NCBI RefSeq assembly: GCF_000150955.2
Contig: NC_011669.1
Location: forward strand, 821,667 to 885,666
From: Phaeodactylum tricornutum CCAP 1055/1
Lineage: Eukaryota; Bacillariophyta; Bacillariophyceae; Surirellales; Neidiaceae
Direction of reading: 5' to 3'
Length of the DNA stretch: 64,000 nucleotides
The notes under the pieces are model-generated. The model did no database searches and was not told the DNA's origin. It saw only the letters and a list, made by a program, of their open reading frames with translations. Below are positions 52,219 through 62,350 of the stretch, in pieces. The first letter of the stretch is position 1; every line of letters begins with the position of its first letter. The position numbers and the translations under genes were made by a program.

Positions 52219-54054
52219 ATGGAAAAGGCGCTGACAGACGCTGCTGACTTGGATGAGAACGAAGAGGCGTCTTCAACAACCGTGATGCCTCTTGCTGCTG
52301 ACGTCCACAGTGTCTCTGGGCCTGTGGCCCCTCCTCCTACGCCAGTGACTACAATACAACAGCCACCATCAACTGTTTTACCATTACACCAAGGATCAAA
52401 ATCAGACACAATTAACTTTAGCAACTTCAACCACCCAGCGTTGGATGGCAGCCTATCGCCACAAAACCCCGCAATGGGTGTGTCAGGAGACAATCACATC
52501 AATTTCCCCGAGGCAGTCTCTTCTACCACTGCGTCGTCAGATACAGGAGACCAACAAGCACAACTGAGAGCCATGTATCTAGCTGGCTTTCGTGCAGCTC
52601 AGGTGCATAACGATCGTTTATCCTTAAAGGACAACTTTGAAATAGCCAAGCATGACTCACAACCAGGGACTCTAACCATGGAAGGAACAAACCCTCTAGC
52701 AGCGCCTGCGATTAATGCCGGCACGTTTCTCATGCCAGTAGCGACTGGAGAAGCAGCAGGATTGGTTGCAGCGAGCCCCACGTCATCGAATTTTCCACCG
52801 GGCAATGGGAGCACCATGCTGACCCGCAGGCATAGCGATCTTCCAGACTCAGGGGTTGCGACTCGACGCATCACAAGAACGGCCTCGTCAACGAGCTCCA
52901 TGGCAGCTTCCCCCGCCCTATCGGCAACTGCCTCGCCCAGTGGAGGGGGAAGTTCGGGCTCGAATCCGTTCCCGCGTAAGCTAATGGACATGCTGCGCAA
53001 AGAAGATTCATCCGTTGTTGCATGGCTCCCTAGTGGTGATTCCTTCTCGGTACGAGACTCGGACCGTTTTGTGGCGGATATTCTACCCAGATACTTTCGG
53101 CATACCAAACTTACTTCGTTTCAGCGTCAACTAAATTTATACGGGTTTCGACGAATGACAAAGGGTCCCGACGCCGGTGCATATCGTCACGACATGTTCA
53201 GGCGAGACGATCCCGATCTGTGCCTACAGATGAAGCGAACCAAGCAAAAGGGATCAGCGTCTCCTCAATTGAGACCGAACGGACGAGGTGGTTCTAGCTC
53301 GGTTACGTCGTCACCTCTTATGACTCCCGATCAAAGCCCTAGTCTATATGCTTTGGATCCCGATGCTCTCAGCCGGAGTGCGCCCTCTATACTATCTGCA
53401 TCCGTGATGGGACAGTAAGTAACATTTGATGGATTGAAATGTGGGAAATGTTGATTGAATCTCACAGTTTTTTCTCTCGCAAGCCCGAATGAGCCTCCTC
53501 CGTTCAGCCTCAACCCTCCCAGTGAGCACAGACGAGCTGATTTTCGGAGTAATCCACCTGGCCATCCAGGGATTAACATGGCGCAGACAGGACTATCGAT
53601 CCTTATGGGAGATAATAGTGTCCAACATCAGTCTTCGTCTTCAGTTCCACAAGGAAAGTCACTGGGGAAATTGACTGCCGAGCAGCTAACTCAGTATCAA
53701 GCCGATCTGATAGACAGGGAACGGCAAGCCAGCGCCTTAGCAGCCGCAGGGATGGTGGCGGAAAGTGTCAATAAGACTCAGGCCACCCACGGTCACAGCA
53801 TCGCGCAGGGCCTCGCAGCCCCGCCACAACTGTCTCATGCCACTGCGACTCCGACCCAGACCGCAAATATATCAGAGCTCGACAGCATAAACTGGAATTT
53901 GATGGACATAGGGGCGATGCATCTTGACGATATGGACATGGATTTTGCTTCCCTTTTTGACCCCGCTAACGAAGCGGCAAGTATGGAAACGGAAGGCAGC
54001 GGATGGCCAAATGTAGGAAAGTCTGCCGCTTCTACCTCCAGCGATCCAAAGTAA
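52219..54054 (+). CDS. Heat shock factor-type transcription factor
   Basis: 588 aa from exons 52219-53414 and 53484-54054 (69-bp phase-2 intron, acceptor CGCAAG). The DNA-binding domain at about 248-340 is close to consensus: [21 protein letters not shown], then [38 protein letters not shown] and [20 protein letters not shown]. It is thus more typical than the neighbouring HSF, and its intron lies outside the domain. The flanks are Ser/Thr/Pro-rich. The C-terminus has an acidic hydrophobic patch ([20 protein letters not shown], then FASLFDP) that looks like an activation domain (inference). The upstream region carries motif copies. Confidence 0.92.
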
Positions 54055-54950
54055 CTCAGGACACTTCTACAGCGTCCGCTTAGACGGTCAACAATTTTGA
54101 AAGGTATCTATACGACTTTATATTACTGATAGCTCATAACTCTTCAGGGGCACTAGTCAAAGTATCTGTGTTTCCCCTTAAGCTGACAATCAGGTTCTTT
54201 TTCGCTTTCAACCATTGTTGCATTTTGATGAGGGGGTTCAACTGTGCCTATTGTAAATAGCTCGCTAGAGGAATATTCAGGCACCGTTACTTATTTGTGC
54301 CGAGAGACAACCATTAATGCATTTTGAGGAGGGGTTCAACTATGCCTATTTTAAATAGCTCGCTAGAGGAATATTCAGGCACCGTTACTTATTTGTGCCG
54401 AGAGACTCACAAGAAACATGAGGGTCTTCGAAATTGTTTCACTAGATCATTGCCAATCTATGTACTGTCCTGCGTTGCGAATTCATTTTACTATGAATAT
54501 GACGGAAATTTCATACTTTTAACTGCCGCCTTGCTTTCCCCTATATTCCTCTACCCCTCTTAGGTTTAGGATGTCGTATGTTACGTATCCAACTCTAGCC
54601 CAATTATAGTACAGTACACCCGTTGCATTTTTTCGTGGCAAGTACTCTTTATGGCAATAAATCTACGATACATATCACTCCAAAACCTTGGCAGCAGCAC
54701 CAACAGCTAAAAATCCGCATGACAGTGAAGAGCTGTTCTGACAGGTTAGGTGGTTTGCTTGACTAGTCTTGTTTACACGAAATCGACGATTCATGGGTCT
54801 GATTCGGTAAAGTTCTGGTAGCTCATATGCAACGCAAAGAATAGAATTGGAATTCATCGCGACAGTCTCAGCAGTTGTGATTTCGAGGGAAAGTGTTGCC
54901 CGGTGAATATTTTGAGTTAGAAGTATACATCAAGGTTGCCGGACCTAGAT
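54055..54950. other. Intergenic stretch with recent tandem repeat
   Basis: About 0.9 kb between the second HSF and the transporter gene. It contains the 99-bp tandem duplication at 54211-54407. Otherwise unremarkable. Confidence 0.5.
54211..54407. repeat. Two-copy tandem repeat, 99 bp per unit
   Basis: Unit 1 is 54211-54309 and unit 2 is 54310-54407. Both run from ACCATT(G/A) through GCATTTTGA, GGTTCAACT(G/A)TGCC, AAATAGCTCGCTAGAGG and TATTCAGGCACCGTTACTTA to GTGCCGAGAGAC. They are about 93% identical, with differences clustered in the first third. This is a young duplication. No function is evident. Confidence 0.9.
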
Positions 54951-56802
54951 ATGTGTGATAAGCCTTCACAGAGGCAGCCTCGGGCAATGCTCGATGGAAT
55001 GGATCAACTTCGTCGTGATGATGAGGCCCACCTTCACGGAAACAAAGATAAGACAGCGGAAGCCAAAAAACGGATGCGAGAAGAAGAAATTTCGTTCTAT
55101 TCCAATTCAGAAAACGAATACGGAGATGACAATATATGGGGTCTTCTCAGCGGTGTTGCTGGGAATATATATGAATGGTAAGTCTTCAGTCCGTGCCAAG
55201 TTCAAAAATTTCATCTGAGAGTGATGCGCAAAAAGCTTGATAGTAATTCCAGAACTGAAGCATGTCGAGAAAAATGGATACTTGCTGACTCCAGCGTATG
55301 AGAAAGTTCTTCTCTTTGATGCCGATCCTTGACTGAATCTTCCTCTTGTTCTCGACAATAGGTATGATTTTGCTGTGTATGGCTTATTGGCACCAGAAAT
55401 CGGGCAGTCTTTTTTTCCAACGTCATCTGACGAACTCCAACTAATAAACTCATTTGGAGTCTACTTGGCTGCCTTTCTTATGCGCCCTTTGGGCGCCATC
55501 GTATTTGGTGAGATGGGCGACCGCCTTGTTGGCCGGAGGAATGCTCTAGTTTTCTCCATTCTGCTTATCACGATCCCTTCAATTTTGATGGGATTGCTTC
55601 CGACCTACGACACTTGGGGTGTAGCAGCGCCTGTTCTACTGGTCCTTCTCCGTATGATGCAAGGGCTGAGTGTCGGAGGACAGCTTGCTGGCAGCTATGT
55701 TATCAGTATTGAACAAAGCTCTCCTCGAACGCGTGGATTCCGCGGAAGTGTTTGCGACGCAAGTTCAGTCGGTGGCTTTCTATTAGCATCCGCAGTTACT
55801 ACTTTGACAAGGTCTGTTCTTTCTGACGATCAGGTAAATGATTGGGGTTGGCGCTGCCCGTTTTTGTTTTCTCTTCTTCTCGCCCCTGTTCTGTACAAAA
55901 TTGTAAAGAATACCGAAGAATCGAGGCTCTGGACAGAGCGCTCGGAACAGCAAGAAAACGAAGGAGTTGTTCGAGAGACTGAGAGAAAAGAAACTCCAGC
56001 GGTTGTTGACCTTTTCAGCTCTCCTTTCCGAAGACGGCAATTAGTTGGTATGGTAGGGGTACTCAGCGCTGTTTCAAGTTCCTTTTACACACTTTTTCTT
56101 TGGACGCCGGTCTATCTTTCTCATTTACGAGGAATTCTGACGGAAAAAGATGCAGATCTCATGAATTTTGTTGTCGTCGGATTCTACATTTGCTTTCTTT
56201 TGCTTTCTGGAAAGCTTTCGGACACGTTTCCTCATCGAATGGACCTTATACGCATTGGGCTTCCCGGTATTATCGTTGCATGCCCTACAATGTTCGGTAT
56301 GTTTGAGAGTGAAAGTCGATTCGGATATCTTTTCGCCCAGCTTTCGTTTGGTCTCTGTCTTTCGTTAGTGCAGGGCTCGATGGCGGCTTGGGAAGTTGAG
56401 CTTTGGATGGCAGATCCTACTTTGTCGTTCACAGGTGTTGCTATAGGTCACAATCTTGCTTCTACAGTGTTTGGAGGAACCATGCCTCTCATCGCAACGT
56501 TTCTCTTCTATCGTGCCGATAAACTGGATGCTTCTTCCAGCGGAATGCTTTGGCCTCGCGTATTGCCGGGTTTATACGTCTCGATTTTGGGCTTCCTTGC
56601 CTTATACTGCATTAGCAAGGTAGTAAGGCATCCTCATGACGTTAGAACGGGAGATGCGAAACTCAAGCAGCAAGTTGCTAGCAAAAACCAAAGGGGCAAA
56701 AAAGCGAGCAGAGATCAGAAAGCAAAGCTGCTGAAATTGGAAGGAGAATTGTTGTCGGGCGGTGGACTTAGTACCGAGTCCTACATACCCCCTGTGCTGT
56801 AA
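54951..56802 (+). CDS. MHS-type (ProP-like) MFS transporter
   Basis: 555 aa from exons 54951-55177 and 55362-56802 (184-bp phase-2 intron). The join restores the family block AGNIYEWYDFAVYGLLAPEIG. Twelve membrane segments can be traced. The loop 2-3 motif GEMGDRLVGRRNALVFS is the MFS signature in its metabolite:H+ symporter (MHS) form. LRMMQGLSVGGQLAGSYVISIE and SPRTRGFRGSV are hallmarks of ProP, KgtP and ShiA-like carriers. The N-terminal 65 residues are hydrophilic and acidic, and the C-tail is basic. Substrate unknown (organic acid, betaine or proline types are known in bacteria). Strong resemblance to bacterial carriers makes ancient transfer possible, but the intron shows long residence. 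Confidence 0.88.
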
Positions 56803-57725
56803 GAGGAGCAACGTCCGGTTCCTTGTTTCATGAAAGTAATAGACTGCGGGAATTTAACAAAATGTTACATTTATTCTTTTTAATTATAGTCAGCATTTCC
56901 TGCATCCGATCCAAATTTTATACTCTTTCCCTTATATACGTGAAGACTGGAGACGACGGCTTACAGTTATGGCAAGAGCCTAAAATCAGGCTGGACGAAC
57001 TGTCAGTGTTCATGATCAAATTCACAGTCAAGCAAAGATGAACAACTTCGTTCTCATGAACTTGAAAGTAGGCAGATTGCACTATAGCTCTGACCTCAAA
57101 GTAACTTGCTATCGTACCAGGAAGGTTTAGCTTGTATCTTGGTCGACACCTTAAGTCGTGTCGGCTGCTTGACTGCGAGGACTCTCTTGTTGCTAAATCT
57201 AGCAGTAAAATCCTCTCATCGGCACCTATTTTGTGATGGGAAATGCTTTCATGAATACTAGCTCATTTACGAATTTTCAAAACTGTGCAGAATACCTATA
57301 CGTGATATGTCAGTCTTTTGAAAGACCAATGATTTCTTAGTATTCCAGTTTACCCATCGTTAGCGCATTGATTGTGACAGTGAGCATAGTCTGACTGTGA
57401 GCCCCCATTTCGCGAATTTGTTCACAGTCAAGTAAACTAACAGTAAATTCCAAAGGGAATTGTTCGGTGCTGTGCCACATAAGCACAATAACCTTTTGGC
57501 AATTTAATTTTGCCACCGCACAAACTTTGCATACCATATGTACATCAAATCTCTCAGTTCCAGTCCATAACATCTTCACTGTTGCCCGCAGTCCACCTCT
57601 CTCATATATCCATCCATCCAGTCTACAAGGTTATCATACCTGCTGCGATCACATTGAAGTAAAATTTAATATCTCCGGCACTCGGACCGTTTGCGCAAAT
57701 AGTTTCCTGTAGCACCACCTTTGCG
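56803..57725. promoter_or_regulatory. Motif-rich region upstream of EF-Ts
   Basis: TTCACAGTCAAG occurs at 57021-57032 and again at 57421-57432. TGACAGTGAGC lies near 57375, CTGACTGTGAGC at 57391-57402 and CTAACAGTAAAT near 57437. Five related sites in 420 bp is the densest cluster in the window. No coding region seen. Confidence 0.5.
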
Positions 57726-58712
57726 ATGAGATTGTTATGCAGATCGTTTGTTCAATGTAGCGCAAGACTATCACTCCGCGGTCGCGTTGCCAATCTTTCA
57801 CAAAATTCTGACTTTCTACGCGTGGCACCTGTCCCCAGAAGATTTGCCAGCTTTTCAATGGAAAGTCTTAAGGATCTAAGGGTCCAGTCCGGCGCGCCAA
57901 TTGTAGAATGCAAAAAGGCACTGCAAGCAGCAGGGGATGATTTAGACGCAGCAATGGATTGGCTGCGCGAACATGGCGCCGCCAAGGCATCGACGAAAGT
58001 TCAGGGACGTGAGACCACGGAAGGCTTGGTTAGCATGAAAGTCTCAGACGATGGCAAGTCTGCGGCCCTTGTAAAAATTGCGTCGGAAACAGATTTTGCC
58101 GGACGCAGCACCAAATTCGTTGACTTAATGTTGAACGTTGTGGATGCCATTTTTCAATCATCTGAAGACGGGAATCTGGATAACGACACAGTTTTGCAAG
58201 CAACCTTGGGCGGAAAGGTGGTTAAAGATTTTGTGGACGAGGCTATTGTTGCGATCCGAGAGAATTTGAGTGTCACCAATGCTGTCAAGCTAAGGAGCGA
58301 GGACGGGATCCTAGTGGGCTACATTCACAATCGAGTTGACGGTTCAGACGCAGGAACAGCCGCGTCAATTGTTGAGCTGTCTGGAAAAGATGTTACAGTA
58401 GACATTTTACTAACAACTGGCAAGAAACTTGCCATGCATGTTGTCGCTGCACGGCCGCAGTATCTTAGTCCTGAACGCGTTCCTGGGGAGGTGCTGAAAA
58501 AAGAGAAAGAAATTCTTTTGAAGCAAATGGAGGGGTCAGGTAAACCACCTGAAATCATGAACAAGATTGCTGAAGGTAAACTACGGAAATTCTACGAAAG
58601 CGTTTGTTTGACGGAGCAGGGTCACATGATTGAAGAGAAAAGCCCCAAGGTTGGCAACGTGCTGAAGGATCTTGGGATTACACTCAGGCGATATGAGTAT
58701 CTCATAATTTAA
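57726..58712 (+). CDS. Elongation factor Ts, mitochondrial
   Basis: Nucleotide-exchange factor for mitochondrial EF-Tu, 328 aa. The N-terminal UBA-like module is canonical: MESLKDLRVQSGAPIVECKK, ALQAAGDDLDAAMDWLRE. The core TDF motif is in ALVKIASETDFAGRSTKFVD. Later blocks are MHVVAARPQYLSPERVPGEV and GKLRKFYESVCLTEQ. The first 44 residues (MRLLCRSFVQCSARLSLRGR...) are rich in Arg and Ser, lack acids, and lack a signal peptide, which fits a mitochondrial leader and not the diatom plastid one. Single exon. Confidence 0.93.
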   Translation: MRLLCRSFVQCSARLSLRGRVANLSQNSDFLRVAPVPRRFASFSMESLKDLRVQSGAPIVECKKALQAAGDDLDAAMDWLREHGAAKASTKVQGRETTEGLVSMKVSDDGKSAALVKIASETDFAGRSTKFVDLMLNVVDAIFQSSEDGNLDNDTVLQATLGGKVVKDFVDEAIVAIRENLSVTNAVKLRSEDGILVGYIHNRVDGSDAGTAASIVELSGKDVTVDILLTTGKKLAMHVVAARPQYLSPERVPGEVLKKEKEILLKQMEGSGKPPEIMNKIAEGKLRKFYESVCLTEQGHMIEEKSPKVGNVLKDLGITLRRYEYLII

Positions 58713-59195
58713 TGTACTGTGCTAGATTTTACTATGAAATGGCTATGGACAATCGTCACGCATCCGGTTTGTTTATCCTTACCAAATCACAGTCAACTAA
58801 TTCGTTAGCATGAAATTTTCTTTGCAGCAGGGGGGAAGTCCGAGGGGACAGAAGCTGGGACGTCTCGTCGGAGCTGGGCCTCGGTGTTCGTGTAAGTAGG
58901 TTGGACTGAGAAGTTACTTAACAGTCTTTTCCGTTTTCGTCGGTAAGTGGGAAACTTTGACGGCTTGTCTGTTTACCTTGTATTTACCTGAATTGAGGAA
59001 GCTCCTAAGTTGATGTGATCAATATCGACTCAAACTTTCCTTTCTCTTTTCACAACGGATTGTTGTGATGAATGCAAATGCAACGATGGCAATTGGACAA
59101 TAGTGGCCTTTCGGGATGAAAGGAGCTTTTACGAGTTTTGTAATTCCAATATTATAAATGATTTATTTTTGTGTTGTAAAGCTGTAAAAAGACTT

Positions 59196-59400
59196 TTGGA
59201 TCCGGCTTGGAATGTCTGGCATTCTAGTATAGTTTGTGTAGAGTTGGTACTCTTCAAAAGACTACCAAACACCCCGATGCCAGATAAAAGAGTCTTCAGA
59301 CGCTATTGAATCCAAGATTGAATGCCTGGCACACTAGCATAGTTTGCATAGTGTCCATACGGCTAAAAAGACCGCAACCCACCAATGCCTCCCAAATGGT
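59196..59400. repeat. Diverged tandem repeat, about 110 bp per unit
   Basis: TTGGATCCGGCTTGGAATG at 59196 recurs as TTGAATCCAAGATTGAATG at 59306. Both continue with (T/C)CTGGCA then CTAG(T/C)ATAGTTTG, and further on AAAAGAC or AAAAAGACCG and CAA(A/C)CACC. The units are clearly related but well diverged. Confidence 0.6.
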
Positions 59401-59457
59401 CTTTGGTGGGGTCACAAATTTGTGACAAATTTGCTTGAAGAATCGACTCATTCGACT
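59398..59457 (+). repeat. Palindrome-bearing 60-bp block, copy 1
   Basis: Runs from GGTCTTTGG to CATTCGACT and is about 90% identical to 63423-63481 in the same direction. Its centre is the perfect 16-bp palindrome GTCACAAATTTGTGAC (59411-59426). A GTTACATT..AACAGTAA sequence follows about 60 bp later. Confidence 0.85.
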
Positions 59458-59695
59458 GGGGAGCTCGAAATCAAAGAGTCTCATAACCCATTTCTAGACT
59501 CCACGAATTTCGAGTGTTACATTAACAGTAAACATGGGGTAACGTAAACCGTTTCCAATGCAATCTTCACAATTTCAACCGAAAAGAAGTAAAAATTGTT
59601 CTTTGGGACGGTGAGATCGTTTGGCTCCTATTGTAGTAAATAACAGTAAGAACTACAGCGCCGTTTTTTTTCTTGTCAGCTGAAATTAAGAAAAA

Positions 59696-62350
59696 ATGCC
59701 GGATCATCATCACAGAGCCGGTGGGTTGCGACAAACAAATAAAAAGAACAAACGGTCAAAAGCATCCAAGCGAAGCGTTTCTCGCCTTGCTGGCGGTAAA
59801 GTGATGGGCGCCAAGAGCGCTGGGGCATCCATGATCTCGCAGAGTAAGGCAGACCGGCGGAATCATGCGGGACAAAAGCGTGCTGCTCGTCGCGAGGAAC
59901 TAATGCGAAAGAAGAGAGGCCTGGACGGCTTGCCTGCTCCTCCCCGTGTGGTTGGAATCCTGAGCCTCGGACACAACATCAAAATTGAAGATCAGGTTAA
60001 ATCGTTTATACTTGAAAGTGCTGATAAAACTCTGAATCTTCACGCTAATTTTGACGCCACTGTGACTTGCAAATTCGACACCTATAAAAAGTCTGGCGGT
60101 TTGACTCTGCTCACATGCCGCTCTTCGTTCGCGCATCATGGAGATGGAGATGATGCTGCAGTCTTGGCTGCGTTGGATATGGCCAGGGTATGTGATGCTC
60201 TTATCTTTGTTATAGATGGGAATGGAGGACGCGTTGACGACAAAATAATGGAAATTAACATCGGTGAAGATGATCAATCGTCATCTACAAACCGGTCGAC
60301 TTATGGTATGGACTGGAGCCACTTGATTAGTGAGAGGGGCGACCGCATGTTGACGGCGATAAAATCCCAAGGGTTGCCTACCCCATTGTCTGTTCTTGCG
60401 ATGACGGAAAAGGAAGCATTAGAAGTGGATGACCAGATGACCGTGAGAAGCGTCAAAAGCTTCAGACGATCCAGCATAAAGCGTAGTCTTGATCTTAAAA
60501 GATATGTCGGTCGGTTTGCGGCAACTGAATTTGGAAGAGATAACGGTAGAGTTCTTGAGATTGATCTCACAGGGTCGGAGGAAATCAGCTTTGAAGATAC
60601 GGACGATGCGAGGAAGATTAGGAAAGAAAAAGGTGCCGATGCGCTCGTGCGAACCTTGTGTAGCATGTCGTGCTCTGCTGCGAAATGGGTAGCAAATTCA
60701 CCTAGAGGCTATATACTATCGGACAGTTACAACCTTGACACTGCGACAAATGAGTTGAAAATCACGGGCTATGTTCGTGGTATTGCTCCGTTTGACGTGA
60801 ACTCGCTAGTTCATGTGCCTGGTCTTGGAGCATTCAAGTGCCAGTCCCTTACAAAAATTCCAAGTCCTTTGCAAAGGCAAAAGACCGATGCTATGGAAAT
60901 AATTCATGGCGGAACGATAGCATCAAAGCCCGAGCTTCAAGAACCGCTTGAAATGTTTGCCAATCCCGATTGTTTGGATGGGGAGCAAAACCTTATAGGA
61001 TTTGACGATCATGAAAGTTTAGGAGAGGGAGAAAGCGATACGAATGGGGACTTCGCACGGCCAGAAGGGTGGACAGACTATCAATCCTCCTGGCTCGATG
61101 GGGTTGAAAAGGCTGATTTTGAGAGTGGGACTGATTTCGGAGAGCTTGCAGATGAGCTCAACAAAAAATCTTCTCGATCCGACATGTCGGTCACTTCAGA
61201 TGTGATGGACGTAGAGGATTCGGATCTAGGTTTTGCTGAGGAACGACGTGTCCTTGCCGAGCAAAGACGCAAGGAGCAAACCGATTACCAACAATTTCCA
61301 GATGAGGTGGAAGTCGAGGAAAACGAAAAGGCGCAACAGCGATTTGCCCGATACCGGTCATTGAAGAACTTTCGCAAGTCGCACTGGGACCCCAAGGAAA
61401 ATTTGCCGGATAGCTACGCATCCATTTATCACTTTGCAAGCTTCAAGGCAACGCAAAGATCAGTGATGAACGAAATGAGGGAAGTCATCCAGGCAGCCGA
61501 GGCTGCAAAAGGAAAGTTTTTTGGGCATTCAATAGCGACTGTAGAAGATAGCGACGCCGAAGATTTTTTGGATGGTTGCATACCCACTGGATCGTATGTG
61601 CAGCTGACCCTAGCAGGTGTCGATCCCAAGCTTCTTTCTAGTATTTCGACTACTGCGCTCTTGGTTGCAATTTCCTTGCTGCCACATGAAAATAAAGCTT
61701 CTGTCCTACATATTGGGTTGAGTCAACCAACAAAGCACGAACAAACGGAAGACGAGCCTATTAAAAGCAAGGATCTATTGACTTTTCGCTGCGGATGGCG
61801 GACATGGCAGGCTCGCCCTGTGTTCAGTCAAAATAATTTGAACTGTGACAAACACAAGTATGAAAGATTTCTGCCGCAAGGCGGTGCGTTTTTTGCCGCC
61901 AGTATTTTTGGCCCGGTTACGTACACTCCATGCCCAGTGCTGGTATTCCGTGAGACTACGAAGGCGGGTAGTCGTCAATTGGTAGCTACCGGGTCAATTA
62001 TTGGTGCGGATGCCGACCGTATTGTTGTAAAGCGCATCATTCTGACGGGATACCCTGTTCGTGTTCACAAACGCCATGCAACGGTTAAGTATATGTTTGG
62101 CAATCCGGAAGATGTGAAGTGGTTCAAGCCTGCTGGTCTGTACACAAAGCATGGATTACAAGGCAACATTGTGGAAAGCGTTGGAGAGCATGGAACAATG
62201 AAGTGCTTGTTTAACGCACCGGTTAAGCAGCACGATACTATCTGTCTGCCACTCTACAAACGGATCTACCCCAAGTTTGCCCAGGCAATTGGAGATCGAA
62301 AAAAAGATGGAATGACCTATCGCGAGACATATACGCTTACTATTCGTTAA
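59696..62350 (+). CDS. TSR1: TSR1, 40S ribosome assembly factor
   Basis: Nucleolar/cytoplasmic factor for late 40S maturation, related to BMS1. The N-terminus is family-typical: HHHRAGGLRQTNKKNKRSKA, basic region, and LPAPPRVVGILSLG. The P-loop GxxxxGK is absent, as expected for TSR1, which has lost GTPase activity. The AARP2CN region lies at about 262-345 (RYVGRFAATEF, GRVLEIDLTG, RGYILSD). An acidic middle follows, then the C-terminal DUF663 domain (about 555-870: RYRSLKNFRKSHWDPKENLP, HENKASVLHIGL, GWRTWQARPVFSQ, GRVHKRHATVKYMF-like VRVHKRHATVKYMFGN, and KCLFNAPVKQHDTICLPLYK). 884 aa, single exon. Confidence 0.96.
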   Translation: MPDHHHRAGGLRQTNKKNKRSKASKRSVSRLAGGKVMGAKSAGASMISQSKADRRNHAGQKRAARREELMRKKRGLDGLPAPPRVVGILSLGHNIKIEDQVKSFILESADKTLNLHANFDATVTCKFDTYKKSGGLTLLTCRSSFAHHGDGDDAAVLAALDMARVCDALIFVIDGNGGRVDDKIMEINIGEDDQSSSTNRSTYGMDWSHLISERGDRMLTAIKSQGLPTPLSVLAMTEKEALEVDDQMTVRSVKSFRRSSIKRSLDLKRYVGRFAATEFGRDNGRVLEIDLTGSEEISFEDTDDARKIRKEKGADALVRTLCSMSCSAAKWVANSPRGYILSDSYNLDTATNELKITGYVRGIAPFDVNSLVHVPGLGAFKCQSLTKIPSPLQRQKTDAMEIIHGGTIASKPELQEPLEMFANPDCLDGEQNLIGFDDHESLGEGESDTNGDFARPEGWTDYQSSWLDGVEKADFESGTDFGELADELNKKSSRSDMSVTSDVMDVEDSDLGFAEERRVLAEQRRKEQTDYQQFPDEVEVEENEKAQQRFARYRSLKNFRKSHWDPKENLPDSYASIYHFASFKATQRSVMNEMREVIQAAEAAKGKFFGHSIATVEDSDAEDFLDGCIPTGSYVQLTLAGVDPKLLSSISTTALLVAISLLPHENKASVLHIGLSQPTKHEQTEDEPIKSKDLLTFRCGWRTWQARPVFSQNNLNCDKHKYERFLPQGGAFFAASIFGPVTYTPCPVLVFRETTKAGSRQLVATGSIIGADADRIVVKRIILTGYPVRVHKRHATVKYMFGNPEDVKWFKPAGLYTKHGLQGNIVESVGEHGTMKCLFNAPVKQHDTICLPLYKRIYPKFAQAIGDRKKDGMTYRETYTLTIR

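Larger units (their letters stand above)
58713..59695. promoter_or_regulatory. Upstream region of TSR1
   Basis: Holds ATCACAGTCAACT at 58786-58798, the diverged tandem repeat at 59196-59400, the first copy of the palindrome block at 59398-59457, and TTAACAGTAAAC near 59522 and TAACAGTAAG at 59641-59650. No coding region. Confidence 0.5.
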
